This document shows, piece by piece, positions 23,932-38,740 of a stretch of DNA of 56,459 nt. Below the pieces are notes generated by a model. It was given only the letters and a program-made list of their open reading frames with translations. It made no database searches and had not been told where the DNA came from. The stretch is from Oscillospiraceae bacterium (GTDB lineage Bacteria; Bacillota; Clostridia; Oscillospirales; Oscillospiraceae). Each line of letters begins with the position of its first letter. Position 1 is the first letter of the stretch. The DNA lies in the NCBI GenBank assembly GCA_018053145.1, contig JAGPMA010000009.1, positions 1 to 56,459 on the forward strand, given 5' to 3'. The position numbers were made by a program, and so were the translations under genes.

Positions 23932-25368
23932 ATGAAAAAACTGCACAAGATTAATGTGATTATACTGTGGATTTGCGGAATGCTGTTGATTGCTTTTTTA
24001 ACCATATCAAACGGCTTGGTCGGCGCTACAATCACAAGTGATGTCGGAATGCTTGTTGGCCTAACTGTTATCACAATACTATATTTTACAAAAGCGAACG
24101 ACATAATAAAGGGCACCGGTATAACAGTAATAATCGCCATCGCATGTTTAGTGACCTCAATTGCTCAGGGTGGAAATGACGCTACTTTTATCCTCTCGTT
24201 TATAATGATGGGCATGGCTTTGCTTTACTTCAATAAGACTATCATTATTTCCTTTCTTGCAATTTACATCCCGATTTGTTTGGTTGCGGGTATAATTAAT
24301 CCTGCCTATGTTTCTGGTCCCCATGCAGACATGAGATTGTGCATTGAGCAAATATTTGCATATACCGTTGTTGGTGTCCTTATGATTATTGCCACTAATC
24401 GCGGTGGTAGGCTAATTTCTAGCTCAAATAATATGCTTAAAAGAATAAAGCAAAATGCCGAAACAACCGGCAATGTCATCCATCAATTAGATGTTTCGAT
24501 GGAACAGAGCTCCCAAAACATTGGTAGTCTTACCGAGCAGACGCAAGAAATCAGTGATTCCACATACGAAATGGAGTTGCTGACAAAAACGATGAACGAC
24601 GCGGCAACAGCGCTAGGTGCTTTGGTTACTGATACTGTTAATTCGTTAAATCATAACGTTGTTTTAAACAAGGAAATGGAGCAAAAATTTGAGGAAGTTG
24701 GCATCGCTGTCGCAAACGGAAACGAAGGCGCGTCAAATGTTAAGAGCACATTAAATTCCATGAAAGACACTGTATTGGCAGCTGGAGAGGCAACGGAGGT
24801 TCTGCTCAAGAAGATTTCTCTTGTGAACGTAATTCTTAAAGAAATTAACAAAATAACAATGAGAACTAATATGCTTTCAATCAACGCCTCAATAGAAGCA
24901 GCAAAAGCCGGCGAGCACGGGAAAGGATTTTCCGTCGTTGCAAATGAAATCAAAAGCTTAGCTTCTGAAAGCAGTGACTCAGCAAAAGAAATTCAGCAAA
25001 TTATATACGAACTTTCAATGCAGGTTGACGATGTTGCTGCAAAAACCTCTGCCGGTACCGAATCTGCAATCGCCGGCATGGAGAGTATGGAAAAGCTGAT
25101 GGTTACCCTAGATGAAATTCGAAATGCAAACGATGGTGCTGCTAATGTGGTTTTGCAAGAGACTCAAACCAACAACGATGTTAGCATTAAATTTGAAACC
25201 GTTTCTTCTGAGATAAACGATTTGATAGCTGACGTAATCAAAATCAGCAAATCCATCGAGGCTGTTTCAGCTGACATACATAAGCAAAACGACTCGATAA
25301 AGAATGTCAACGCTGAAATTAGCAAAATGAAAGCTGTTACCATGGAATTGAATAAAAATGATGACTAA
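23932..25368 (+). CDS. Methyl-accepting chemotaxis protein with membrane-embedded sensor
   Basis: ATG 23932 behind GGAAGGA is preferred over the earlier TTG and ATG codons, giving 478 residues. The first 180 residues hold about six hydrophobic segments with almost no extracellular loop, and no HAMP domain is obvious. The rest is a helical signalling domain with the hairpin tip [20 protein letters not shown] and [18 protein letters not shown]. It should relay a signal to CheA/CheW, neither of which is encoded here. A membrane-sensing or energy-sensing role is possible. A bidirectional terminator follows. Confidence 0.88.
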   Translation: MKKLHKINVIILWICGMLLIAFLTISNGLVGATITSDVGMLVGLTVITILYFTKANDIIKGTGITVIIAIACLVTSIAQGGNDATFILSFIMMGMALLYFNKTIIISFLAIYIPICLVAGIINPAYVSGPHADMRLCIEQIFAYTVVGVLMIIATNRGGRLISSSNNMLKRIKQNAETTGNVIHQLDVSMEQSSQNIGSLTEQTQEISDSTYEMELLTKTMNDAATALGALVTDTVNSLNHNVVLNKEMEQKFEEVGIAVANGNEGASNVKSTLNSMKDTVLAAGEATEVLLKKISLVNVILKEINKITMRTNMLSINASIEAAKAGEHGKGFSVVANEIKSLASESSDSAKEIQQIIYELSMQVDDVAAKTSAGTESAIAGMESMEKLMVTLDEIRNANDGAANVVLQETQTNNDVSIKFETVSSEINDLIADVIKISKSIEAVSADIHKQNDSIKNVNAEISKMKAVTMELNKNDD

Positions 25369-25460
25369 ATATTCTCGTACCAAATATAATTCTTCTTACT
25401 GCAAACGTTAATAATCGCTTGATTTAAAATCGATATAGCAAAAAAGTACTATGTAACAGC

Positions 25461-25491
25461 AAAAGAGAGAACCGCGACGGTTCTCTCTTTT
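25461..25491. terminator. Bidirectional terminator
   Basis: AAAAGAGAGAACCG and CGGTTCTCTCTTTT are exact complements around a CGA loop. A and T runs at both ends let it serve the chemoreceptor (+) and the CoA-transferase (-). Confidence 0.85.
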
Positions 25492-25549
25492 GCCGATTAA
25501 ATGAACTATATCAGTGTTTTTCATTGACATACGGAGACGTAATCATCTC

Positions 25550-26878
25550 TCATTTGTTGGATCTTCGCCAAATGTGCTGTTTTTCGGCAGCTTTAATCAG
25601 TTGCTCTCGGAAGTCGGGATGTGCAACCGAAATAAGAAGCTCTGCCCTTTCCCACGTTGAACGTCCAACAAGATTGACTGCTCCGTATTCCGTTACGATG
25701 TAATAGGATTGGCTTCGCGGAGAAGTTACAATATCGCCGTTAAAAGTTGGAACGATACGCGAGCTGCTCTCTCCCTGCGCATTTGTGAAGGTGGAACTCA
25801 TGCAGATAAATGCCTTGCCGCCCTTGGACATTGCGGCACCCGTCAGATAGTCGAGCTGACCTCCCGTGCCGCTAATTTGACGTGTTCCGTTGCTTTCCGC
25901 GCAAATCTGTCCGTACAAATCCACAGAGATGCAGCTGTTGATGGAAATCATGTCATCGATTTGCCCAATAATCTCGGGCGAATTTACGTATTCGAGAGGA
26001 CAGGCGTGCAAGCCAGGATTATTATTGAGCCAGTCATACATTGCCGAACTGCCTAAGGCAATTCCATAAACGCCCTTGTCCCGCTGAAGACTGCTTTTGC
26101 GGTTTGTTAGCACTCTGGCGTTATATAAATCTAAATAGGCATCACAGCAGAGCTCAGTATGCATGCCCAGATTTTTAATTCCGCTTTCCGCAATCATTTT
26201 TCCCACAGCATTTGGCGTACCGCCGATCCCCAGCTGTAAGGCCGATCCGTCTTTGATAAATGGGACAATAAGCTCCGCGATTTTAATATCAACCGCCGTT
26301 GGAGCCGGCAAACTGAGCACAGGCAACGGGCCATGCTCCCCCTCCACAATTATATCGACCTCTGAAACATGGATAACCTCATCAAACCCATGAACTTTCG
26401 GTAATTTATCATTAATCTCGAGAATAATGAAGTTCGCCTTATCGAGAATGCCTTTTGCGATTCCGGTTGAAGTAGAAAGATTAAAATAGCCGTGTTCGTC
26501 CATAGGTGCAACGCTAATCATTGCCACATTGACTTCAAGAAAATGGCGGTAATAAGGCACAAGATTTCGAAAAATCATTGGAATATAATAACAAAGCCCT
26601 CTGTCGGCAAGCTTTCGCTCGTATGCAGAGCAATGCCAGCTATTATAAGTAAAGTGCTTCTGCTCCGGATCGCACTCTACGCATTCTATCGGGCCAAACA
26701 GCAGATTACCGCGAATTTTGACATCCGTTAGCTCATCGCGCCGCTTCGCAAGGGCAGCATCCAAGAGGACAGGCATTCCGAGCGCAGTAAAATAGTCGAC
26801 CCAATCCCCGCTTTTAACAACTTGAACGGCCTGCTCAGCTGTGCGAAGCTTCGACCGATATTCAGATAGATTATCCAT
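25550..26878 (-). CDS. Butyryl-CoA:acetate / 4-hydroxybutyrate CoA-transferase family protein
   Basis: ATG 26878 behind AGGGGA gives 442 residues, the usual length of this family. The frame reads [65 protein letters not shown] (the Glu is the likely acyl carrier), [13 protein letters not shown] and [19 protein letters not shown]. These are typical of butyryl-CoA:acetate CoA-transferases of butyrate-forming Clostridia and of the related 4-hydroxybutyrate CoA-transferases. The enzyme swaps CoA between an acyl-CoA and acetate in fermentation. Substrate choice within the family cannot be decided by eye. Confidence 0.88.
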   Translation of the reverse strand: MDNLSEYRSKLRTAEQAVQVVKSGDWVDYFTALGMPVLLDAALAKRRDELTDVKIRGNLLFGPIECVECDPEQKHFTYNSWHCSAYERKLADRGLCYYIPMIFRNLVPYYRHFLEVNVAMISVAPMDEHGYFNLSTSTGIAKGILDKANFIILEINDKLPKVHGFDEVIHVSEVDIIVEGEHGPLPVLSLPAPTAVDIKIAELIVPFIKDGSALQLGIGGTPNAVGKMIAESGIKNLGMHTELCCDAYLDLYNARVLTNRKSSLQRDKGVYGIALGSSAMYDWLNNNPGLHACPLEYVNSPEIIGQIDDMISINSCISVDLYGQICAESNGTRQISGTGGQLDYLTGAAMSKGGKAFICMSSTFTNAQGESSSRIVPTFNGDIVTSPRSQSYYIVTEYGAVNLVGRSTWERAELLISVAHPDFREQLIKAAEKQHIWRRSNK

Positions 26879-27047
26879 ATCGTTCCCCTGTTTATTAAAA
26901 TTTGAAATTAAATCAAAATATAGTAATATAATACCATAATTTCTCACTAAAGTTAATTAGTAAAATAAGCATCTTTGCAAGCTTGTTTTTGTATAAATTA
27001 TTTGATATTATTACCGAAAAGCATAATTACAAAATAAAGGTGACAAA

Positions 27048-28091
27048 ATGGAAAATCAAGAGCATAAACGGCGCGTTCGCTATGCCGGAACACACCCAAA
27101 GGCTTTTCAGGAAAAATATAAAGAGCTTCAGCCGGAAAAATACGCCGAGGATGTGGCGAAGGTCATTGAAAGTGGAAAAACTCCTGCCGGTATGCATCGC
27201 TCAATCTGCATTAATGAAATCCTAGAATTCTTGCAAATAAGCCCCGGACAAATTGGTCTTGACGCCACCCTTGGCTATGGCGGACACACACAGGAGATGC
27301 TGAAGCGCTTGGATTCAAAGGGCTGCCTTTATGCAATCGATGTCGATTCCTTTGAATTGCCGCGTACGCGAGAGCGCTTGGACCACTTGGGCTACGGCCC
27401 TGATATTTTAAGGATAAAGCAGCTTAATTTTTCTGAAATTGATCAAATTGTGCTCGAAGCAGGACCCTTAAATTTTGTGCTTGCTGATTTGGGTGTATCC
27501 TCAATGCAAATTGACAACCCTGAAAGAGGCTTTTCTTTTAAAGCTGAAGGTCCGTTAGATTTGAGGCTTGACCCAAGCAAGGGCGAAAGCGCGGCTGAGC
27601 GCTTGAAAACTCTTTCACAAGAAGAGCTTGAGGGAATGCTCGTTGAAAATGCGGACGAACCCCATGCGCCCGAAATCGCCCGTGCTATAGTCACCGTAAT
27701 AAAAAAGGGGATTGATATTGCTACCACAACTCAACTCAAGCAGATTATTGCAAACGCTCTCTGGTTCATTCCCGAAAAAGACCGGAAAGATGAAATAAAA
27801 AAATCATGTCAGCGTTGTTTTCAGGCCTTACGGATAGATGTAAACAATGAATTTGAAGTTTTATTTGAGCTTTTAGAAAAGCTGCCAAACGCTCTTTCCG
27901 AAGGAGGACGTGTTGCAATACTAACCTTCCACTCAGGCGAAGACAGGCTGGTTAAGAAATCCTTCAAACACTATTTTAATGAAGGGGTTTACCGCGAAAT
28001 TTCTCCTGAACCGATTCGGCCTTCAGCGGAAGAATGTAATTCCAACAACCGTGCGCGCTCAGCAAAACTTCGTTGGGCAATCAAGGCTTGA
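27048..28091 (+). CDS. RsmH (MraW)-like SAM methyltransferase with N-terminal extension
   Basis: The 347-residue protein starts at ATG 27048 behind AAAGGTG. After an extra basic segment of about 45 residues it follows RsmH closely: HRSICINEILEFL, GLDATLGYGGHTQEML (SAM loop), LADLGVSSMQIDNPERGFSF, GPLDLRLDP and LTFHSGEDRLVKKSF. RsmH methylates N4 of C1402 in 16S rRNA. Here it lies outside any division (dcw) cluster, so it may be a paralogue with another RNA target or the only copy relocated. The extension contains YAGTHPKAFQEKYKE. A strong terminator follows. Confidence 0.85.
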   Translation: MENQEHKRRVRYAGTHPKAFQEKYKELQPEKYAEDVAKVIESGKTPAGMHRSICINEILEFLQISPGQIGLDATLGYGGHTQEMLKRLDSKGCLYAIDVDSFELPRTRERLDHLGYGPDILRIKQLNFSEIDQIVLEAGPLNFVLADLGVSSMQIDNPERGFSFKAEGPLDLRLDPSKGESAAERLKTLSQEELEGMLVENADEPHAPEIARAIVTVIKKGIDIATTTQLKQIIANALWFIPEKDRKDEIKKSCQRCFQALRIDVNNEFEVLFELLEKLPNALSEGGRVAILTFHSGEDRLVKKSFKHYFNEGVYREISPEPIRPSAEECNSNNRARSAKLRWAIKA

Positions 28092-28151
28092 CTCAGGGTT
28101 ATGCAAACAATTGGTTTACATAACTATTCACTTTTTTATACCACTAAAGCA

Positions 28152-28187
28152 ACGGACGGAACAGGTATCCCCTGCCCGTCCGTTTTT
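28152..28187 (+). terminator. Terminator after the RsmH-like gene
   Basis: ACGGACGG and CAGG pair with CCTG and CCGTCCGT, followed by six T residues. Confidence 0.9.
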
Positions 28188-28270
28188 TCGTAATATTAGA
28201 ATAAAGCCAATCCCTTGTATCATGTATAAAGCACAGTCACAATACAGATTTTACAGCTTCATATTCATTT

Positions 28271-30160
<1,890 letters not shown>

Positions 30161-30161
30161 G

Positions 30162-31574
30162 TTATTTGTCCTTTTCAGACAGGTTTAGGTCACCGCGCTC
30201 AGCAAGCTCCGCAACAATATTATCGAACATTTCCTTGTCAATTTTAAATTTAAAGCGATAGACCAAATAACCTGCAACAATTGATATCAGCGGGAATATC
30301 AGCATCGCAAGCTTCATCGTGAGAAGCCCCCCTGCTGTGACATCATTTGGTGTAGCCGCCGAATTTATACCCGAAATGATAAGTGTTACAGTTACAATAC
30401 CACTGGCAATAGCACCGCCGATTTTGTTGATAAAAGGCTGTACCGAAAACGTTATGCTTTCGTTGCGTTTTCCGAGCTTTAGCTGTCCGTATTCGATTGT
30501 GTCGGTCAGGAACATTAGCATCAAAAGCTGAATAAATGCCTGCCCAACAAAAATCAGCATTCCTGCTATACCGATTACAATCATATTCATAGGTGCGAAG
30601 AAAAACACAATGTAACCGAGGACAACCAAAATTGTAGCATACATATAAAGCTGTTTGCGGCTAAATCTCTTTGAAAACAGAGGAAATACAGCAAGTGCCG
30701 CGAGCTGAGATACACCTAATATTCCGGCAAATATTGAGTACATTCCTTCATTTTTGAAAGCATACTTAAAGAAATATGTTCCAAAGCTCGTAGTCGTACA
30801 GTAACCAATCATGAACAAGGCCATTGAAATAGCGGTGAACATTAGCTGGTCGTTTTTAAAGAGAACCGAAAGCATCTCTTTAAGTGAAGTTTTTTCTTGC
30901 TTATTTACGATTGCACGGTTTTCCTTGACACCAAAGAGCGTAAAACATAGGAACGCCAATGTAATAAGAACGACGGCTACGGCAAAGATAAACCACGCCT
31001 TTATTGCAATTGGGTCACCTTGGACTGTGGGGTCACCTCCCATTTTTTCGGTAAGCATTTTCGTAATAGGTAGTATCCCAACAACGCAGGCAAAAAGTCC
31101 AATGTTTGCACAAATTCGAGCAAAGGAGCCGATTTTCTCGCGCTCCTTCTGGTCGATTGAAAGCGAGGGAAGCATTGACCAATAGGCAATATCGTTCGCG
31201 CCGTATGTAATATCCCAAACCAAATAAAGTATGACAAAGGCGATGATGTACCCTGTGCCCCTAAGTCCGAAATCGGTAAACAACAGCACCGTAAGGATCC
31301 CGCCGACAACTCCGCCGATTGCTATCCACGGCTTGAACTTTCCGAAACGCGATTGCGTATTGTCAACTAAAAAACCCATTATCGGATCATTCACGGCGTC
31401 AAAAATGCGCAGGACAGTGATTACTACTGCCATTGATATCATTACACTGTCGGAAAGATTCAGTATTTCCGTCATATACCATAGAATAAACATACTTACC
31501 ATCGAGTAGAGCATATCCCTGCCGATGGTACCAAGCCCAAAAAAGTAGCGATTGCCTTTAATGCTGTTATCCAT
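30162..31574 (-). CDS. GPH-family sugar:cation symporter (MelB-like)
   Basis: ATG 31574 behind GGGAGGA is chosen over an upstream TTG, giving 470 residues with about twelve membrane segments. The opening YFFGLGTIGRDMLYSMVSMF and the motif FDAVNDPIMGFLVDNTQSRFGKFKPW are signatures of the glycoside-pentoside-hexuronide family, which includes MelB and LacS. It would import an alpha- or beta-galactoside or glucoside with a cation. It is divergent from the lacZ operon and shares its regulatory gap. The GH13 enzyme is co-transcribed. Confidence 0.9.
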   Translation of the reverse strand: MDNSIKGNRYFFGLGTIGRDMLYSMVSMFILWYMTEILNLSDSVMISMAVVITVLRIFDAVNDPIMGFLVDNTQSRFGKFKPWIAIGGVVGGILTVLLFTDFGLRGTGYIIAFVILYLVWDITYGANDIAYWSMLPSLSIDQKEREKIGSFARICANIGLFACVVGILPITKMLTEKMGGDPTVQGDPIAIKAWFIFAVAVVLITLAFLCFTLFGVKENRAIVNKQEKTSLKEMLSVLFKNDQLMFTAISMALFMIGYCTTTSFGTYFFKYAFKNEGMYSIFAGILGVSQLAALAVFPLFSKRFSRKQLYMYATILVVLGYIVFFFAPMNMIVIGIAGMLIFVGQAFIQLLMLMFLTDTIEYGQLKLGKRNESITFSVQPFINKIGGAIASGIVTVTLIISGINSAATPNDVTAGGLLTMKLAMLIFPLISIVAGYLVYRFKFKIDKEMFDNIVAELAERGDLNLSEKDK

Positions 31575-31645
31575 TTGTGATTTCCTCCCTAACAATAAGC
31601 GAACAATGCACATATTTTCCTGCGAGTCAATGGTTGCTTTTGGAT

Positions 31646-31654
31646 ATTATATCA
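31646..31654 (-). promoter_or_regulatory. Extended -10 promoter of the symporter operon
   Basis: On the minus strand TGA precedes a perfect TATAAT (31651-31646), about 70 bases from the symporter start. No clear -35 is visible. Confidence 0.5.
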
Positions 31655-31758
31655 TAACACCTTTAGTTTTACATCATAAATTCATGCTCCGTCTATAAAT
31701 CATGGATTGCTACAGCTATTGAATTTTTTCATTGTAATCATTGTTAAACTGTGATAAT

Positions 31759-31791
31759 GTTTATGATGATAGTCCGACTATCATTATAAAC
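31759..31791. promoter_or_regulatory. 33-bp near-perfect palindrome, probable operator of the galactoside island
   Basis: GTTTATGATGATAGTC at 31759-31774 and GACTATCATTATAAAC at 31776-31791 are complementary at 15 of 16 positions around a single central base. The site lies in the gap between the two divergent operons, just downstream of TGTGATAAT, a likely extended -10 element of the lacZ operon. It is probably bound by the TetR-type protein encoded in the same operon. Confidence 0.7.
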
Positions 31792-31827
31792 GTCACTTTC
31801 TATTTTGTATATATTTTTATTTATTAA

Positions 31828-34998
<3,171 letters not shown>

Positions 34999-35000
34999 CT

Positions 35001-35675
35001 ATGGAGATTAACAAAAATCGAAGGCTCACGCTTGACAAGCAGATAAAAGCGCGAAACGAACTTATTATCGATGCCGCAATCCAAGAGTTTATAGAAAACG
35101 GTATCGATAATTCAAAAATTTCCGAAATTGCAAAACGAGCGGAGGTTGGCACGATAACCGTTTACCGCTATTTTGAAAACAAGCCCAAGCTCGTCATAGA
35201 ATGTGCAACCAAGCTTTGGAAAAGCGAAGTTGAAAATCTAACACCCAAGCTTTTTCCAGCGAATTTCGACAAGCTTAACGGCTTTGAACAAGCCACACAC
35301 ATTTTGGGCGTAATGGGCTCTCTGCACGAGAATTATCCAGTTTCACTTCGTCTGCTGGAGCAGTTCGATAATTACATTGTGAAAGAGCATATTCCAGCTC
35401 ATGCGCTTGAGCAATACGAGGCCGGCATCATCTACACGCGCGAAACCTTGCTTGCAGCTATCATATCAGGTCAAAAGGACGGGTCGATTCGTTCGGACAT
35501 CAATGCCCTCCAATTCTACTCGACAACTACCCATGCCGTTATTGCTCTAAGCCAAAAGCTTTTAATGCGCGGCGAAGTGATACAAAGCGACTCCGAAACA
35601 GACGCAAATACGCAAATCGCCTTACTGATTGAGATGGCGCTAAATTATATCAAAGGGAGAAATGAGGTCTGCTAA
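35001..35675 (+). CDS. TetR/AcrR-family transcriptional regulator
   Basis: The 224-residue protein starts two bases after the lacZ stop without a strong ribosome-binding site, so translation is probably coupled. The N terminus is a TetR helix-turn-helix: IIDAAIQEFIENGIDNSKIS then KRAEVGTITVYRYFENKPKL. The C-terminal ligand domain is not recognisable. Being inside the lacZ-galT operon, it is likely the local repressor and binds the 31759-31791 palindrome, in which case the operon is autoregulated. Its inducer would be a sugar or sugar phosphate, which is unusual for TetR proteins. Confidence 0.9.
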   Translation: MEINKNRRLTLDKQIKARNELIIDAAIQEFIENGIDNSKISEIAKRAEVGTITVYRYFENKPKLVIECATKLWKSEVENLTPKLFPANFDKLNGFEQATHILGVMGSLHENYPVSLRLLEQFDNYIVKEHIPAHALEQYEAGIIYTRETLLAAIISGQKDGSIRSDINALQFYSTTTHAVIALSQKLLMRGEVIQSDSETDANTQIALLIEMALNYIKGRNEVC

Positions 35676-37418
35676 ATGGGTATTTTAGGCGGAGTGCTTT
35701 TATATAAAAAAGGCCGACATAACATTAGCTTCGATTTTTCGCAAAGCACAGATACAGAAGATTTCTCGCTTGCTGTCAATTATTCTTCCACAAACGAGGG
35801 CACGCTTTTTTCAGTCGTTTTAACTCCCAAAACCTCATTTACAATCACGGCTTGCACTCTGACGACGGACGAGAAGCTTTCTAATGATGTTCCTGTCTTT
35901 CTCAATGGCTATCAAACCTGGACAGACAGCACCGAAGTAACTCTTAATTACTCAATTAAAAAGCTTAATCCTCTCGCTAAACCGCTAATCGGCATGTACG
36001 GCGACTACGGGTTTTACAAGCAGCGGCAAGATAAGCTTCAAAGCTGGACCTACACATATATTCGCAACAACGCTAATCCCTCCATCACACTTTACGGCTC
36101 AGTTTCCGAAAAGTCGGGCTATACCATTTTTGAGTATGATAAAAACGACCGCAGCCTTTGCGTTGTCAAAGACTGCAAGGGCTTGACTTGCGCCGTCGGT
36201 TCGCCTTATTTTATGTTCGATATTTTCACGATTCAATCAGAAGAAAGTGCGGCTTTCGACAGCTATTTTTCTGCGGCCAATATTCCCAAGCCGCACGTCA
36301 CGCCGTGTACTGGCTGGACAAGCTGGTATAATTACTATACCGCCGTAACGCAAGAGCATGTGCTAGAAAATCTTTCTGCGTTCAGTTCACGCAAGCTTTC
36401 GATTGATTATTTTCAGATAGACGACGGCTTTCAGGAAGCTGTCGGTGATTGGCTTTACATAAACGAAAAGTTTTCTCAGGGCATGGATTATTTAGCGGAT
36501 GAGATTCACAGGGCTGGCTACAAAGCCGGCTTGTGGCTTGCCCCTATAATCTGTGAAAAAACCTCTCGTCTGTACAAGGAGCATCCCGACTGGGTACTTT
36601 GCAAGGCAGGTTTGAATCCGGGTTGGAGCGGCGTTTTTTATGCGCTCGATTTTTATAACCCTGAGGTTCAGGCATACCTTCGCGAAGTATTCGACACCGT
36701 TCTAAACAAATGGAACTACGACATGGTTAAGCTTGACTTCTTATATGCCGCAGCTCTTAAAATACCAAAGAACAAAAACCGCGGTCAGGTCATGTGCGAA
36801 TTTTTTGGATTTCTGCGCGAAATTTCAGGTGATAAAATCATACTCGGTTGCGGTGCTCCACTGGGCTGCGCTTTCGGTCTATTTGATTACTGTCGAGTCA
36901 GCAGTGACATTGCGCTGATGTGGGAGGATAAATTCCTTTCCAAGCTGCATTATCGTGAGCGAGTTTCAACCTTTAACGCACTAAAAAGCACCATCGGCAG
37001 GTACCAGCTAAGCGGCAGAGCGTTCTATAATGACCCCGATGTTTTCATTCTGCGTGATAGCAACAACAAGCTCAGCAAGGATCAAAAATATACACTATTT
37101 ATGCTCAACGGCATCTTGGGCGGGCTTGTTTTCACCTCCGACAACATAAATGAGTATTCCGACGAACAGATGGAGCTTTTTAACACTTTATTCGCCGCTG
37201 AAGATAAAAAGGTAAAGAGCGTTGCAATATCAGAAATTGTAACCATTCACTACTCGGTCGGTGATAAAGTCTTTTGCCTATTAAGCAATCTTACAACCAA
37301 GAAAGCATTGGTACAAGCGCCGTTAAGCGGACTATTGCTTGAAGAAAAAAAACCGATTGCGGGAAATAAAACAATTGAGCTCCGTCCCTATCAAACTGTT
37401 ATTATTCTAAAGTCGTAA
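35676..37418 (+). CDS. GH36-type alpha-galactosidase
   Basis: The 580-residue protein starts at ATG 35676, directly after the previous stop, behind GAGG. The barrel shows TGWTSWYNYYTAVTQEHVLE, DYFQIDDGFQEAVGDW, AGYKAGLWLAPIICE, WNYDMVKLDFLYAAA (nucleophile Asp354) and CRVSSDIALMWED (acid/base Asp411). These fit clan GH-D, family 36, in a shorter version than the 720-residue AgaA group. With no signal peptide it acts on imported alpha-galactosides such as melibiose or raffinose. Confidence 0.88.
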   Translation: MGILGGVLLYKKGRHNISFDFSQSTDTEDFSLAVNYSSTNEGTLFSVVLTPKTSFTITACTLTTDEKLSNDVPVFLNGYQTWTDSTEVTLNYSIKKLNPLAKPLIGMYGDYGFYKQRQDKLQSWTYTYIRNNANPSITLYGSVSEKSGYTIFEYDKNDRSLCVVKDCKGLTCAVGSPYFMFDIFTIQSEESAAFDSYFSAANIPKPHVTPCTGWTSWYNYYTAVTQEHVLENLSAFSSRKLSIDYFQIDDGFQEAVGDWLYINEKFSQGMDYLADEIHRAGYKAGLWLAPIICEKTSRLYKEHPDWVLCKAGLNPGWSGVFYALDFYNPEVQAYLREVFDTVLNKWNYDMVKLDFLYAAALKIPKNKNRGQVMCEFFGFLREISGDKIILGCGAPLGCAFGLFDYCRVSSDIALMWEDKFLSKLHYRERVSTFNALKSTIGRYQLSGRAFYNDPDVFILRDSNNKLSKDQKYTLFMLNGILGGLVFTSDNINEYSDEQMELFNTLFAAEDKKVKSVAISEIVTIHYSVGDKVFCLLSNLTTKKALVQAPLSGLLLEEKKPIAGNKTIELRPYQTVIILKS

Positions 37419-37451
37419 AGAACTACATTTCAACAAACAGTGGAGTATCTT

Positions 37452-38717
37452 ATGGAATTTATCAGCAACTGCTCTAAAGTGCCTCACTCAGAGCTTTCGC
37501 GGCTCTACCCGAATATGGGTGCGGAAGACCTTGAAAGACGCCTCGGCGATGCCGTTGAGGGCTTTAACAGAGTTTACGGTAAAGCTAAGCCTCGGCTATT
37601 CAGTGCGCCGGGCAGAACCGAGCTTTGTGGCAACCACACGGACCATCAGCGAGGCTTGGTAATCGCCGCGGCGGTAAACCTCGATGATATAGCCGCCGCT
37701 GCCCCAAATGGAGAAAGAGTTATACGTGTTTTCTCCGAAACCCATGGCACTTCAGCTATTGATCTTAATAACCTTTCTCCAAAAACAGATGAAGCAGGCA
37801 CGCCAGCTTCACTTGTTCGCGGAGTGGCAGAATATTTTGTTAAAAAGGGCTTTCAAGTGCGCGACGGCTTTGATGCTTATATTTCAGGTCAGGTGCCTGT
37901 CGGCTCCGGACTTTCCAGTTCCGCCGCCTTTGAGGTTTTGATTGCCTGTGTGTTGAACGGTCTTTTTTTTGAAGGTCAGATTCCTCCCGATATCATGGCT
38001 CTCGCAGGACAATACGCCGAAAACACCCATTTCGGCAAACCCTGCGGCTTAATGGATCAAATGGCGTCTGCTGTCGGCGGTATTATTAAAATTGACTTCG
38101 ATAATCCTAATGCGCCTCAAGTTGAGCGCCTATCCTTCAATTTTTTGGATTTCGGTTACCTGCTTTGCATTGTGGACACCGGTGCAAAGCACGACCATCT
38201 CGGGGACGAATACGCCTCCATTCCTACCGAAATGAGCTGTGTTGCGGCGCTTTTTGACAAGAACAAGCTCCGTGACGTTTCGCTGGAAAATTTTTATGCA
38301 GAGCTACCTCGGCTGCGGAGTAATGTATCCGACAGAGCCCTGCTTCGCGCTATGCATTTTTTTAACGAGAACAAACGGGTTTTAGCTGAGTTAGAGGCTT
38401 TAAAAAACGGCAATTTCGATAACTTCTTAAGGCTTGTGAAAGAAAGTGGTCTGTCAAGCTGGATGCTTTTGCAGAATATATATCCACACGAATCCTTTCA
38501 GGATCAGTCTGCAGCCCTCGCACTTGCATGGTGCGAGCGCTTGCTCTCAAGTGAAGGCGCCTGCCGCATTCATGGCGGGGGCTTCGGCGGAACGATTCAA
38601 GCCTTTGTTCCCGTTTCGTCTGCGCAGCGGTTCAAGACAGAAATGGAAGCGCTGACAGGGGTTGGCAGCTGTCGTTTCCTCCAAATCAGGGATGCGGGTG
38701 CTGTTGAAATCGTTTGA
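37452..38717 (+). CDS. galK: Galactokinase
   Basis: ATG 37452 behind GTGGAG gives 421 residues; GTG 37440 is also in frame. GHMP-kinase motifs are clear: FSAPGRTELCGNHTDHQRG, the phosphate-binding loop VPVGSGLSSSAAFEVLI and the C-terminal GGGFGGTIQAFVP. The GRTELCGNHTDH variant is common in clostridial galactokinases. It phosphorylates galactose released by LacZ and the alpha-galactosidase to galactose-1-phosphate. Confidence 0.94.
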   Translation: MEFISNCSKVPHSELSRLYPNMGAEDLERRLGDAVEGFNRVYGKAKPRLFSAPGRTELCGNHTDHQRGLVIAAAVNLDDIAAAAPNGERVIRVFSETHGTSAIDLNNLSPKTDEAGTPASLVRGVAEYFVKKGFQVRDGFDAYISGQVPVGSGLSSSAAFEVLIACVLNGLFFEGQIPPDIMALAGQYAENTHFGKPCGLMDQMASAVGGIIKIDFDNPNAPQVERLSFNFLDFGYLLCIVDTGAKHDHLGDEYASIPTEMSCVAALFDKNKLRDVSLENFYAELPRLRSNVSDRALLRAMHFFNENKRVLAELEALKNGNFDNFLRLVKESGLSSWMLLQNIYPHESFQDQSAALALAWCERLLSSEGACRIHGGGFGGTIQAFVPVSSAQRFKTEMEALTGVGSCRFLQIRDAGAVEIV

Positions 38718-38740
38718 TAAATTTGTATCGGAGATTAATT

